Assembly (NCBI GenBank): GCA_944323655.1
Contig: CALUTL010000009.1
Location: 1-64,000 of the forward strand
DNA length: 64,000 nt
Source of the DNA: Candidatus Gastranaerophilales bacterium
GTDB taxonomy: Bacteria > Cyanobacteriota > Vampirovibrionia > Gastranaerophilales > Gastranaerophilaceae
Direction of reading: 5' to 3'
The position numbers were made by a program, and so were the translations under genes. The notes beneath the pieces are model-generated. The model was not told the origin of the DNA and did not search any database. It saw only the letters and a list, made by a program, of their open reading frames with translations. Shown here in pieces: positions 37,601-46,274 of this stretch (positions are counted from its first letter, which is position 1; each line of letters starts with the position of its first letter).

Positions 37601-37828
37601 TTTTACTGTCCCGTCATCCTTTTTCTCAACAACTAAGCCTTGAATTGCAACGTTATCTTTATAATAATTGTTAATTTCTTCTGTAGAACGCCCTTTACTT
37701 AATGCTCGGGCAATCCCGGCTGCAAATCTGGCATCGTTTGTACACGCTTGTCTAATTGTGGGATCTAAATTCCTCCATTGCCTTTCAGTAAAACCTTGCG
37801 GAATTGAAGTCATCATATTACTACCCAT
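34658..37828 (-). CDS. 1056-residue protein with two hexapeptide repeat tracts
   Basis: No overall family recognised. Residues 1-250 are soluble, helical and Lys-rich; ~255-400 are coiled coil (Glu/Lys heptads). A hydrophobic Gly-rich segment (GIGALGGAGAVFVSDFMA, ~530-548) is followed by nine W-x-A-D-V-P hexapeptides (~590-648), nine G-T-E-H-V-S hexapeptides (~681-734), and a second Gly-rich segment (GVYGIAAGAGALAGTIKGLF, ~785-805). A Thr/Pro linker (TTPPTTPPTTTPPKPP) precedes a C-terminal part. Two stretches look like a duplicated small module: KKYVFNPQKYKEQMLAYSQ and VYKLTFNPEIFAKALDFYE. AAAGGA precedes the ATG. No signal peptide. It is divergent from the giant adhesin, so the two may be co-regulated. 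Confidence 0.75.
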   Translation of the reverse strand: MGSNMMTSIPQGFTERQWRNLDPTIRQACTNDARFAAGIARALSKGRSTEEINNYYKDNVAIQGLVVEKKDDGTVKPPPVDTAALLGDKDFREVTTSQWKAYFRERYTNNKTEAMHDMIRVLCHKEVKQLQGTFVDLWKNTDTSDPAKRLSAMRLKLKYANDHPEVQKQVEASAQAYIDKYKDKLDDPDLLGDYKAAFAPETQTKEQKSNTRDITLTKLTMDDLKALAQFKAVNEIGGNNSEFIANACEEMAINAIKYRNLNSGVAEIKECQAEIGELKAKHAKMPAIVELTEKYNKQKAELEEKIKNETDETKKKELEKQHLELTVEYNKNCNAALPEDIQKKIKDLEEKAQKAAKNSVSKEAEFREKNFEKLVEVSALAQVQIDMQKHKYDSTPAPQFANLDPDVQELVKLNPALFCDEITDPNDDRAATVTTQGGKKYVFNPQKYKEQMLAYSQAGKTSGENQTNQDGCDYFCDLQEVDRCFEGVVFGGLADGQKTKRSVIKKAMEAAGITTEADKTIQMRIAHVLKSAGIGALGGAGAVFVSDFMATMRTCKFTEKIFELASLTKMIPVEVPWEFEKTYHLSGDNATWSTDVHWEADVPWEADVPWNADVNWEADVPWSADVPWEADVPWSADVPWSADVPWEASGSTTHKWTVNDYENGILAGTHTDTTEEPWYASGTEHVSGTEHVSGTEHVSGTEHVSGVEHVSGTEHVSGVEHVSGTEHVSGTEHVSGKDGHWEYDHKVKEQGVAKGEVENPDADRELYEQTGEKTHKFRPKFSSLGVYGIAAGAGALAGTIKGLFSMNKVRDEGLRRDAQVMRVVSQKEIRTQETTPPTTPPTTTPPKPPEQSSTIKIDSEKTPDQERLNAETKTVAIPVAAPEKRGNKVYYQGWQTLQKAYGAPNSANFRNWFRKNYLGGKDIWETGSKNDGAKIQHFEREIEYVDPKTKKVYKLTFNPEIFAKALDFYEINNNTGTAPTVGNTKPNVKVSVTKIPGTETYKGSITVKIGDKTYTASTQGHTSEKAVKDALKTELLKQGLSDSEVDKAIREAVPQN
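35624..35786 (-). repeat. 18-bp tandem repeats coding GTEHVS units
   Basis: Nine 18-bp units; the Thr codon is replaced by Val in two units. Synonymous differences between units (ACG/ACA, GTG/GTT) show the tract is not freshly expanded. Confidence 0.9.
35884..36060 (-). repeat. 18-bp tandem repeats coding WxADVP units
   Basis: Nine full units plus a partial, alternating mainly WEADVP and WSADVP with variants WNADVN and WSTDVH at one end, a decay pattern expected at the older edge of the array. Confidence 0.9.
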
Positions 37829-38210
37829 AAGTTGTCCTTTCTGCGTTTTCTCCTACAGTACTCACGCTTTAACTTTTACACAATATGTAATTTCTTATTC
37901 GACACATCTTGCGAAAAAGTTTAATGCAATTTTAAGCACAATTTTTCTTTTTCTTGCTATACGTGGTTTTCAGGGAGAATATTTGGGTTTACATTTCTTA
38001 ATAATAGTATAATTTGAATATATTTTGGATATATTGGGCATACTATATTATATCACTTGCCCAAAAAACGTCATGAAATTATCAAAATATCAAAAATTGT
38101 AAATTTTTGTAAAAAAATACACTTTTCGCTCAAGTTTCAAGTCAAAAATTACGTTTATAAATATAAAACTATGCGAGTGTTATGTGCTAAATATAGATAA
38201 GAGGTTAAGT
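37829..38210. other. 382-bp intergenic region between divergent repeat-protein genes
   Basis: AT-rich, without a coding frame I would support. Candidate promoter pieces are TTGTGT-17-TACTGT on the minus strand and TATAAA boxes near 38155-38170 on the plus strand without a good -35. No tRNA or terminator seen. Confidence 0.4.
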
Positions 38211-41200
38211 ATGAGAAAATTACAACCAAACACAAGGAAATTAGCTCCATTGATAGTGTGTTCCTTATTGGTATCAGCAATAGGTAATGCGGCGGATGCT
38301 TCGACTATTACTGATGGTAATGGTCAAACTATTAATCCGATTCAAGACGGACATTATATGATTCGTCCTGATTTATTTAATGATAAAGTAGGATTTAAAG
38401 AATTTCAAAAATTGGAATTGTCTAAAGGTGACATTCTTGATTTTATATTTCAGGCTTACAATATAGGCGGCACCGAAGGTGGCGGTGGAACTGATATAAA
38501 CCGTTGGGATATCAATACTTTTGTAAACTTTGTAAGTGATCAAATAAAAATTGACGGTATTGTTAATGCACTTTCAAATTTGGGAGGTTCACTTAAACAG
38601 GATAGCAACTTAATATTTATATCACCAAATGGAATGGTCGTTGGTGCAAGCGGTGTACTTAACGTCGGCTCCTTAAGCACATTTACACCGACACCAGACG
38701 GTTTTATTGCTTTACGAGAAGGCATGAAGACCGTAGATCTCACACCAGCAGGTTTTGCAAACGCAGAACAAACCTCAAAAGTTTGGAACCCTAATGATGC
38801 TGCTTTGTTTGCAGGTAATGCTCCTATCGATGTAAACGGTATGATAGTAGCCAGAGGCGATGTTGAACTTAACGGCAGCAATGTTAATGTTGGAACAAAT
38901 CCAGAAGCAGGCGGTTACAATGGACTTATTATTGCAAGCGTAGCCAACAAATCCGATGTATTAACAGGTCAAACTGCTGCTGACAACTTATTTAATTCAT
39001 TAGTAAGCGCAGGTAATACAAATTCAGCCAATGAATTTTCAAGTTCAAACGGCAAAATTGTAATAACATCTTCCAAAGGAATTAACGTTGCAGATGGCGC
39101 AAAAATTAGAAATAATTCTTCAGTTCTTGGTGACACAAAACTTATAAATAATGGAACTGATGGCATAAATATTAACGGTGAAGTTTCAAATGTAAACGGT
39201 AATTTAACTATCGAAAATAATGCCGGAGCATTTGATATAGGAACAGAAGGTCTTGTTAGAAATAACGGGACTATGAACTTGACCAATAAAACTTCAGGCA
39301 CAGGCTTAACAATAGACGGAACCGTTGAGAATGACGGAACTTTAAATATAACAAACGAAAGCGGAAATAACGGGCTTAACATCGGCGGAAGCGTTACAAA
39401 CGACACCGGTGTTGCAACAGTTACAAACAGACTTGGCGGTTTGAATGTTTCCGGAACCGTAAATTCTAACGGAACAAAACTTGTTATGGATAATTACGGT
39501 AACAACGGAATTGACATTTCAGGAGCCGTAAACAACAATGCAGGCACAGGCACAATAACAAATCACACAGGAGTTGCAGGTGCATTTGATATTTCGGGAA
39601 CTGTTTATAATAACGGAACTGATATTACTTTAGACAACTTTGGAGATGCAGGGTTTAGTATTTCCGGACTTGTGGACAACGACAACGGAACGGTAACAAT
39701 CAATAACCACGAAGGCGGTTTAAATGTAGAAGCCGGCGGTAGAGTTCTAAATGACGGCACTTCATTATACATGAATAACGAAGGCACAGACGGATTTACA
39801 ATTGCAGGCCTTGTAGATAACAACAAAGGAACTGCCGAATTGATTAATGATGCCGGAAGCCTTAATATTGCATCCGGCGGCGAAGTTGAAAACGACGGCA
39901 CAAGCCTGTTGATTGAAAACAACGGTAACGGCGGGTTCAGTATCGCAGGACTTGTAGACAACAACAAAGGATCTGCAACTCTTACAAATAATACCGGTGC
40001 ACTGAATGTTCAAACCGGCGGAAAAGTAATAAATGACGGCGACAGCCTGTTAATGGAAAATCACGGAAATGGCGGATTTAGTATAGCAGGACTGGTTGAT
40101 AACAATAACGGCAATGCAACATTAACCAATGACAACGGTAATTTTGAAGTTCTAACCGGCGGTGAAATTAATAACAGCGGTACAAAGCTTACAATCAACA
40201 ACAGCGGAGCAGGTCATTTATACACCCATGCCGGAAGTTCAGTTATTAATGACGGAACAGAACTGGTTATGACAAATAACGGTGATGGCGGATTTACGAT
40301 TGCAGGTCTTGTAGACAACAACAGTGGAAATGCGACATTAACCAATACAAAAGCAGCTTTTGATATTAATGATGGGGCTGAAATCAACAACAGCGGCAAT
40401 AAATTAAGTATTGATAACAGCGGAGCCGGCGGTTTAAATCTTCATTTAGGAGCTGACGTAATTAACAGTGGTGCGGCTCTTTCTATGAACAATAGCGGAA
40501 ATGACGGATTTATACTTGACGGTAATGTAACAAGTACAAACGGTGATACTGATTTAACAAACACCAACAACGTATTTGATATAAACGGCAATGTAACAAA
40601 TTCAGGAAGCACTCTTGATGTTACAAACTCCGGTACTAACGGGCTTGATATTTCAGGAACGATAACAAATCGTAAAGGAATTGCTAATATTACAAACACA
40701 GCAGGAGCTTTAAATATTAGCGGTGATATAATCGGAGAACAACAAAACCAGTCAATTTCGATAGTAAATAAAGAAAACGGAACAGGTTTAACCATAGCAG
40801 AAGGCGGTTCCGTAGATACAATTAATAATCTTTACATAGCAAATGAAACAGGTGCAAACGGTCTGAATATAGCAGGCTCTGTAACAAATGACGGCGACAC
40901 CGATATTCAAAACAAAGCAGGACTTTTAAATATTTCCGGTACTGTCGCAAACACCGGCAATCTTGATATTTACAATCACGACACCGGAACAGGTTTTGAT
41001 ATTTCAGGCACAGTAAGTAACGCAGAAGGAATTGCAAATTTAACCAATGAAGCCGGAGATTTAGATATACTTGCAGGCGGCACAGTAAGTTCAACAGGAA
41101 CAGAATTAAATATAATCAATGACAGCAACGGCGCTTTATATGTACACAAAGACGGTAAAGTTGTAAATGACGGCAACAGCCTGACAATGACAAACTATGG

Positions 41201-44200
41201 CAGAGGCGGCTTTACTGTTGAGGGCCTTGTCGATAACAACAAAGGCAACGCAACATTAACCAATGAAGCCGGAGATTTTGATGTACTTGCGGAAGGCAGA
41301 GTTGATAACGGCACAACAGCCGGAATTCTGTCAATGACGAACAAAGGCAGCGGCAAACTTAATATTGCCGGCACCGTATACAATGCCGGTTCTGAACTTA
41401 ATATGACAAACGAAGGTTTAGGCGGATTTGTTGTTGACGGACTTGTAGACAATGACAACGGCAATGCAACTTTAACAAATACAGCAGGCAACTTTGCAAT
41501 TAATAACGAAGTCAATAACAACGGAAACAAACTTGCAATCAACAACAGCGGCAACGGAGCTTTAAATGTTCCGGGAAAAGTAATTAACACCGGAGCCGAG
41601 CTCACAATGGATAACGCTGGAGATGGCGGATTTAACATTGACGGGCTAGTTGATAACGACAACGGCAACGCAACTTTAACTAACACCTCTAATGATTTTG
41701 AAATTATAACAGGAGGCGAAGTTAATAACAGCGGCGCAAAACTTACAATCAACAACAGCGGTGACGGAAAATTAAATGTACAGACGGGTGCAAATGTCAC
41801 AAACAGCGGCACAGGTCTTGAGATGAATAACAGCGGTGACGGCGGATTTATAATCAGCGGTAACGTCACAAGTACAAACGGTGACACTGATCTTACAAAC
41901 ACAAACAATACGTTTGATATCAAAGGCACCGTAACAAATTCAGGAAGCAGCCTTGACATCACAAACTCAGGCGCAAACGGTCTTAACATTTCAGGACTTG
42001 TAGATAATGACAATGGCAATGCAACATTAACAAACGCAGCAGGCGACTTTGATGTTCTTGCCGGCGGCAAAGTTGATAATGGCACAAATGCCGGAATTCT
42101 GACAATGACAAACGAAGGCAACGGCAAACTTAATATTGCAGGCGATGTCATTAATGATGGTACCGAGCTTAATATGACAAACGAAGGTGAAGGCGGTTTT
42201 GTAATAAGCGGACTGGTTGACAACAATAAAGGTAACGCAACATTAGCTAATACAAATTCAAGCTTTGACATAGTAAGCGGCGGCAAAGTTGATAACGGCA
42301 CAAATGCCGGAATTCTGACAATGACAAACGAAGGCAACGGCAAACTTAATATTGCAGGCGATGTCATTAATGATGGTACCGAGCTTAATATGACAAACGA
42401 AGGTGAAGGCGGTTTTGTAATAAGCGGACTGGTTGACAACAATAAAGGTAACGCAACATTAGCTAATACAAATTCAAGCTTTGACATAGTAAGCGGAGGC
42501 AAAGTTGATAACTCAGGCGCAAAACTTACGATAAACAACAGCGGCAACGGAAGTTTGAATGTAAATACAGGTGCGATAGTCACAAACAGCGGCACAGGTC
42601 TTGAGATGAATAACAGCGGAGTTGGCGGCTTCTTAATAGACGGTACCGTAACAAGCAGCAACGGAGACACAGATTTAACAAATACAGCGGGAATGTTTGA
42701 CATCAACGGAACCGTAACAAACTCCGGCAACAGCCTTGATATTACAAATTCAGGAACAGACGGACTTGCGATTTCCGGAACAGTTACAAACCAAAAAGGT
42801 ACTGCAAATATTACAAATACAGCAGGCGCATTGTATATTGACGGCGATATAATCGGCGAACAAGAAAGCCAAAAACTTGCTATCACAAACAAAGGCAACG
42901 GAACAGGCTTAACCATAGACGCCGATGGTACAGTCAATAATATTAATGAACTTTCTATCTCAAACGAATCCGGAACAACAGGATTGAATATAAAAGGAAA
43001 AGTAGTTAATAACGGTAACGCTGATATTAAAAACACAGCAAAAGGCGGATTGTTAGTTAGCGGCAACGGTTCTGTAAGCAATAGCACAGGTGCTTTGAAA
43101 ATGACAAATACACAAGATAGAATGCTTGTAGAGTCAGGAGCAAAGGTAAATTCTTCAGGAACCGAATTAAATATGACAAACAGCGGTGCTGACGGAATGC
43201 ACATTCAGGGCCACGTTACAAATACAAATGCCGATGCAAAGGTTGAATTTAATAACAGCAATTCAAACATGGTTATCGGACACGAAGACACTGATGAAAA
43301 CATTCAATCAAATGCAGATATCTTAATAGCAATTCAACAAGGCAACTTGCTAAATTACTTTGCAGATAAAAACATTACCCCTGATAATGCAGGCTACAAA
43401 GATGCGACCAAAACTCTTATAACCACAACAAACGGTGCAGATCTTACAATTAATGCACAAAACGGTCAAATCGGAACAGATTTAGGACTTTGTGACGGCG
43501 GTGTCTGCACAGGTATAGGCCCAAGCGAAAGAAACCTTACAAAATCAATTAACACATCAATAGACGGTGCGATAACAGCTGACAGCACGGGCGAAAACGC
43601 ACTTGTAAATATGGCAAGCTTGGATAAGGATATGCACGTTAACAGAATTCACGCAGAAAACGGCAAAGTTATTCTTCTTGCGGATGACAAGTACAACAAA
43701 GGTGCAACAGCATACGATATTATAAACAGTTCTGCTGACAATAACACAACACCAAACCTAAAAGGTGATGCTATTTCAGCAATAGCAAGCGGCAGTATCG
43801 GCGCAAGCAAAGCTGACAGAATTACATTCATACAAACAGGAGTCGATATTGATATTGCAAATGAAAACGATGAAGCTTCAGATCCGCACAGTGCAGGTCT
43901 AAGAGAAGATCCTATCTTAGCTTCAAACGGCGGTGTTGAATTCCTTGCAATCAAGGATGTAAATATCAAAGGTCTTGACAATGCAGACGCAAGCAAAAAT
44001 GACACAAGAGTTTGTACAATTGTTTCAAGAGAAGGCTCAGTAAACGCTGAATTTTCAGGAGAAACTTATATAAAAGATGTTACAGCACAAAATGAAGTTA
44101 ACATCGTAAACAGAGGACCTGCAATATATATCGAAAATCTTGGTGGCGCACCTTCAAGATATGCTTCAACAGGTGATTATTACGGAAAATATGATGGTAT

Positions 44201-45524
44201 AGTTCCTGAAAAAGCTGATATCACAGCACTTGACCTTGGAACCCCTTCAGATCCGAACACATTTGAAAACGGACACTACCCGAATTCGACAATCGTAATT
44301 AAGAACGGTACAATTAACGGTAAAGGTTCCGTAAGCCATCCTGGAATGGATCAAGATATAACAGTAACAGCAGATAATGCTTATGTTGGCGGCTACTACT
44401 TCAACATGGGTAAACACAGATACGACGATCCAAACAATCCAAACGGATTATCACAAGTAACAAAAGATCCGACAACTAACCCAATAGTAAATGCAGGCGA
44501 TCCAGATACTCCGGTATCAATCAGAGGTAAAGCTGTAAGACCTGATGATGTAAATGAAATCGGTCAGGATGAAGGATTAAGAAGCTATTATTACTGGGAT
44601 CAAGACGGTGATGGTGATCCGACCAATAATGATCCTGATCCTGAAGGAAGCGGACAGAAAGATAATGAAGAATTTGAAGAACCGTTTGATCCGGATATAG
44701 AACATAATGACGACTTAGTCGTTCCAGAACCAGAACCAGAACCAGATCCTGATCCAGACCCAGACCCTGATCCTGATCCAGATCCTGATCCTGATCCAGA
44801 ACCAGATCCTGATCCAGACCCAGACCCTGATCCTGATCCAGAACCAGATCCTGATCCTGATCCTGATCCAGATCCAGATCCAGAACCAGATCCAGATCCT
44901 GATCCAGACCCTGATCCTGATCCAGATCCTGATCCAGATCCTGATCCTGATCCAGATCCAGATCCAGACCCTGATCCAGATCCAGATCCTGATCCAGACC
45001 CAGATCCAGATCCTGATCCTGATCCTGATCCTGATCCTGATCCAGACCCAGACCCTGATCCTGATCCAGAACCAGATCCACTACCGGTAGACAGGGACGA
45101 TGCAAAACAAACTTGGAAAAAAGAAATTGACGACAATATTTCAGTAATAGACAAACGTCAATACATAAGATTCGATATTGAAGGAAACCCAAATCCGATA
45201 GTATTTGAATCAGCACCGGAAGTCGGTGGAATACTGAACATATCAAGAGGCGGTGTCCTCCTAAGCCACGACAAAACCCTTAAAGTGGGAGATATTGTTC
45301 CGGTACACTTAAAATACGGTGATGTTGAAATAGAAGCTAATGTAAAAATAGTTTCAGCAAACGACAAAACCGCCGGAGGTGAATTCGTAGACCTTGATCT
45401 TGCAACAGCTAACAAATTATTATACTTAAGCTTGTTAATGGACGGTAACGGAAACATAAATAAAGATCAAATGTACGCAAACACTGAAAACGGCAACCTT
45501 TCAACAACAGGAGTTGATGAATAA
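38211..45524 (+). CDS. Giant TPS-type (FhaB-like) adhesin with (Asp-Pro)n stalk and C-terminal PilZ domain
   Basis: 2437 residues from the ATG at 38211 (AGAGG upstream; a GTG at 38184 lacks a site). A signal peptide (LAPLIVCSLLVSAIGNAADA) leads to a two-partner-secretion domain (~27-200) with LIFISPNGMVVGASGVLNVG. Residues ~300-1690 are dozens of degenerate repeats such as GLVDNNNGNATLTN, expected to form a beta-helix. A non-repeat region follows, then about 59 Asp/Glu-Pro dipeptides (44724-45080). The last ~110 residues are a PilZ domain: KRQYIRFD (RxxxR) and LNISRGGVLL ([D/N]xSxxG), ending GGEFVDLDLATANKL. The N-terminal half predicts export; a c-di-GMP-binding domain is normally cytoplasmic, so topology is a puzzle. 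No TpsB/FhaC transporter gene is in the window. Confidence 0.85.
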   Translation: MRKLQPNTRKLAPLIVCSLLVSAIGNAADASTITDGNGQTINPIQDGHYMIRPDLFNDKVGFKEFQKLELSKGDILDFIFQAYNIGGTEGGGGTDINRWDINTFVNFVSDQIKIDGIVNALSNLGGSLKQDSNLIFISPNGMVVGASGVLNVGSLSTFTPTPDGFIALREGMKTVDLTPAGFANAEQTSKVWNPNDAALFAGNAPIDVNGMIVARGDVELNGSNVNVGTNPEAGGYNGLIIASVANKSDVLTGQTAADNLFNSLVSAGNTNSANEFSSSNGKIVITSSKGINVADGAKIRNNSSVLGDTKLINNGTDGININGEVSNVNGNLTIENNAGAFDIGTEGLVRNNGTMNLTNKTSGTGLTIDGTVENDGTLNITNESGNNGLNIGGSVTNDTGVATVTNRLGGLNVSGTVNSNGTKLVMDNYGNNGIDISGAVNNNAGTGTITNHTGVAGAFDISGTVYNNGTDITLDNFGDAGFSISGLVDNDNGTVTINNHEGGLNVEAGGRVLNDGTSLYMNNEGTDGFTIAGLVDNNKGTAELINDAGSLNIASGGEVENDGTSLLIENNGNGGFSIAGLVDNNKGSATLTNNTGALNVQTGGKVINDGDSLLMENHGNGGFSIAGLVDNNNGNATLTNDNGNFEVLTGGEINNSGTKLTINNSGAGHLYTHAGSSVINDGTELVMTNNGDGGFTIAGLVDNNSGNATLTNTKAAFDINDGAEINNSGNKLSIDNSGAGGLNLHLGADVINSGAALSMNNSGNDGFILDGNVTSTNGDTDLTNTNNVFDINGNVTNSGSTLDVTNSGTNGLDISGTITNRKGIANITNTAGALNISGDIIGEQQNQSISIVNKENGTGLTIAEGGSVDTINNLYIANETGANGLNIAGSVTNDGDTDIQNKAGLLNISGTVANTGNLDIYNHDTGTGFDISGTVSNAEGIANLTNEAGDLDILAGGTVSSTGTELNIINDSNGALYVHKDGKVVNDGNSLTMTNYGRGGFTVEGLVDNNKGNATLTNEAGDFDVLAEGRVDNGTTAGILSMTNKGSGKLNIAGTVYNAGSELNMTNEGLGGFVVDGLVDNDNGNATLTNTAGNFAINNEVNNNGNKLAINNSGNGALNVPGKVINTGAELTMDNAGDGGFNIDGLVDNDNGNATLTNTSNDFEIITGGEVNNSGAKLTINNSGDGKLNVQTGANVTNSGTGLEMNNSGDGGFIISGNVTSTNGDTDLTNTNNTFDIKGTVTNSGSSLDITNSGANGLNISGLVDNDNGNATLTNAAGDFDVLAGGKVDNGTNAGILTMTNEGNGKLNIAGDVINDGTELNMTNEGEGGFVISGLVDNNKGNATLANTNSSFDIVSGGKVDNGTNAGILTMTNEGNGKLNIAGDVINDGTELNMTNEGEGGFVISGLVDNNKGNATLANTNSSFDIVSGGKVDNSGAKLTINNSGNGSLNVNTGAIVTNSGTGLEMNNSGVGGFLIDGTVTSSNGDTDLTNTAGMFDINGTVTNSGNSLDITNSGTDGLAISGTVTNQKGTANITNTAGALYIDGDIIGEQESQKLAITNKGNGTGLTIDADGTVNNINELSISNESGTTGLNIKGKVVNNGNADIKNTAKGGLLVSGNGSVSNSTGALKMTNTQDRMLVESGAKVNSSGTELNMTNSGADGMHIQGHVTNTNADAKVEFNNSNSNMVIGHEDTDENIQSNADILIAIQQGNLLNYFADKNITPDNAGYKDATKTLITTTNGADLTINAQNGQIGTDLGLCDGGVCTGIGPSERNLTKSINTSIDGAITADSTGENALVNMASLDKDMHVNRIHAENGKVILLADDKYNKGATAYDIINSSADNNTTPNLKGDAISAIASGSIGASKADRITFIQTGVDIDIANENDEASDPHSAGLREDPILASNGGVEFLAIKDVNIKGLDNADASKNDTRVCTIVSREGSVNAEFSGETYIKDVTAQNEVNIVNRGPAIYIENLGGAPSRYASTGDYYGKYDGIVPEKADITALDLGTPSDPNTFENGHYPNSTIVIKNGTINGKGSVSHPGMDQDITVTADNAYVGGYYFNMGKHRYDDPNNPNGLSQVTKDPTTNPIVNAGDPDTPVSIRGKAVRPDDVNEIGQDEGLRSYYYWDQDGDGDPTNNDPDPEGSGQKDNEEFEEPFDPDIEHNDDLVVPEPEPEPDPDPDPDPDPDPDPDPDPEPDPDPDPDPDPDPEPDPDPDPDPDPDPEPDPDPDPDPDPDPDPDPDPDPDPDPDPDPDPDPDPDPDPDPDPDPDPDPDPDPDPDPDPDPEPDPLPVDRDDAKQTWKKEIDDNISVIDKRQYIRFDIEGNPNPIVFESAPEVGGILNISRGGVLLSHDKTLKVGDIVPVHLKYGDVEIEANVKIVSANDKTAGGEFVDLDLATANKLLYLSLLMDGNGNINKDQMYANTENGNLSTTGVDE
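42063..42494 (+). repeat. Near-identical 216-bp tandem duplication inside the adhesin
   Basis: The segment at 42063-42278 is repeated at 42279-42494, in frame (72 codons), largely identical where I compared. The surrounding repeats are far more divergent, so this is a recent duplication. It should be checked for assembly collapse or expansion. Confidence 0.85.
44724..45080 (+). repeat. (Asp-Pro)n coding repeat, hexanucleotide GAYCCN tract
   Basis: About 59 consecutive dipeptides Asp-Pro, with Glu-Pro at intervals, encoded by mixtures of GATCCT, GATCCA and GACCC-type hexamers. It should form a stiff, extended, highly acidic stalk between the adhesin body and the PilZ domain. Confidence 0.95.
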
Positions 45525-45540
45525 AACCAAATAACTAAAT

Positions 45541-45573
45541 AAAAAGAGTCCGAAACAATCGGGCTCTTTTTTT
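45541..45573 (+). terminator. Rho-independent terminator of the adhesin gene
   Basis: Stem AAAAAGAGTCCGA / TCGGGCTCTTTTT (with one G-T wobble) and a 5-base loop, 16 bases after the adhesin stop. Confidence 0.85.
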
Positions 45574-45639
45574 AATATAGATTTTAAATAATGTTTGTGA
45601 TATAAGAATAAGTATAAGAACACATAGCTAATCCGACAA

Positions 45640-45723
45640 GTCGGAGTGGTGGAATGGTAGACACGTACGTTTCAGGTGCGTATGGAGAAATCTGTGTGGG
45701 TTCAAGTCCCATCTCCGACACCA
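45640..45723 (+). tRNA. tRNA-Leu (anticodon CAG)
   Basis: Acceptor GTCGGAG / CTCCGAC; anticodon stem TACGT/GCGTA around loop TTCAGGT (anticodon CAG, reading CUG); a long variable arm; T arm GGTTCAAGTCC; encoded CCA at 45721-45723. Confidence 0.94.
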
Positions 45724-45725
45724 TA

Positions 45726-45757
45726 AAAAAGACGATGACTTTTGTTATCGTCTTTTT
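45726..45757 (+). terminator. Rho-independent terminator of tRNA-Leu(CAG)
   Basis: Stem AAAAGACGATGAC / GTTATCGTCTTTT with a short T-rich loop and T-rich tail directly after the tRNA CCA. Confidence 0.8.
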
Positions 45758-45812
45758 ATTTGTAGATCGGTGAGTGTTTTAATTAGTTTTTTAATTATGC
45801 GTTTTTTAGCAT

Positions 45813-46274
45813 TTATTCAACCGCAAGTTTTTTATTTTGAGATTTTTCGGCAGCCATTTTGGGAGCTTTAATCTTTAAGATACCGTGTTCAAGTTTTGCA
45901 TTAGTTTTTTCAACATCAATATCCATCGGAAAATATACCGATCTTGAAAATTCGCCGTATCTGAATTCTGATTTTCTGTAAGATTTAGTATCTTCTTCAA
46001 CATCTTCTTCTTTTTTTGCGTTGATTATGATGTGATTTTTGTCAATATCAATATCAAGGTCTTCTTTTTTTACTCCCGGAAGTTCCGCTTTAACCTGATA
46101 TTCATTATCTTTTTCTTTGATTTCTACTGGAATTGTTAATTTGTCAAAATCTTCCGTAAAAATATATTCAGGAAACAGGCTGTCAAAATTACGGTTCAAA
46201 ATTGAGCTGATTTCGTCGTTTACTGATTTAATAAATCCGTCCGGTGATTTTTTAATTAAGAATTTCATATTCAT
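45813..46274 (-). CDS. Small heat-shock protein (Hsp20/alpha-crystallin)
   Basis: 153 residues. The alpha-crystallin domain covers ~48-145: IPVEIKEKDNEYQVKAELPG at the start, VKKEDLDIDID, RYGEFSRSVYFPMDIDV, and the signature AKLEHGILKIKAPK near the end. It acts as an ATP-independent holdase in the cytoplasm. A good AAGGAG site precedes the ATG. I see no CIRCE inverted repeat upstream. It is a single-gene unit between a tRNA and the AsmA-like gene. Confidence 0.92.
   Translation of the reverse strand: MNMKFLIKKSPDGFIKSVNDEISSILNRNFDSLFPEYIFTEDFDKLTIPVEIKEKDNEYQVKAELPGVKKEDLDIDIDKNHIIINAKKEEDVEEDTKSYRKSEFRYGEFSRSVYFPMDIDVEKTNAKLEHGILKIKAPKMAAEKSQNKKLAVE

Noticed and set aside
41195-43204. 669-residue minus-strand open frame opposite the adhesin repeats
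   Set aside because: It follows the repeats of the plus-strand gene, shows no known domain, and has no ribosome-binding site; the sense gene explains it.
38211-43300. CRISPR-like array suspected from regular repeats
   Set aside because: The repeats are in-frame, diverged protein repeats without unique spacers of constant length; no cas genes are present.
44600-45154. 184-residue minus-strand open frame of pure Ser-Gly repeats
   Set aside because: It is the mirror of the Asp-Pro tract on the plus strand; the hexamer repeat keeps several frames open by chance.
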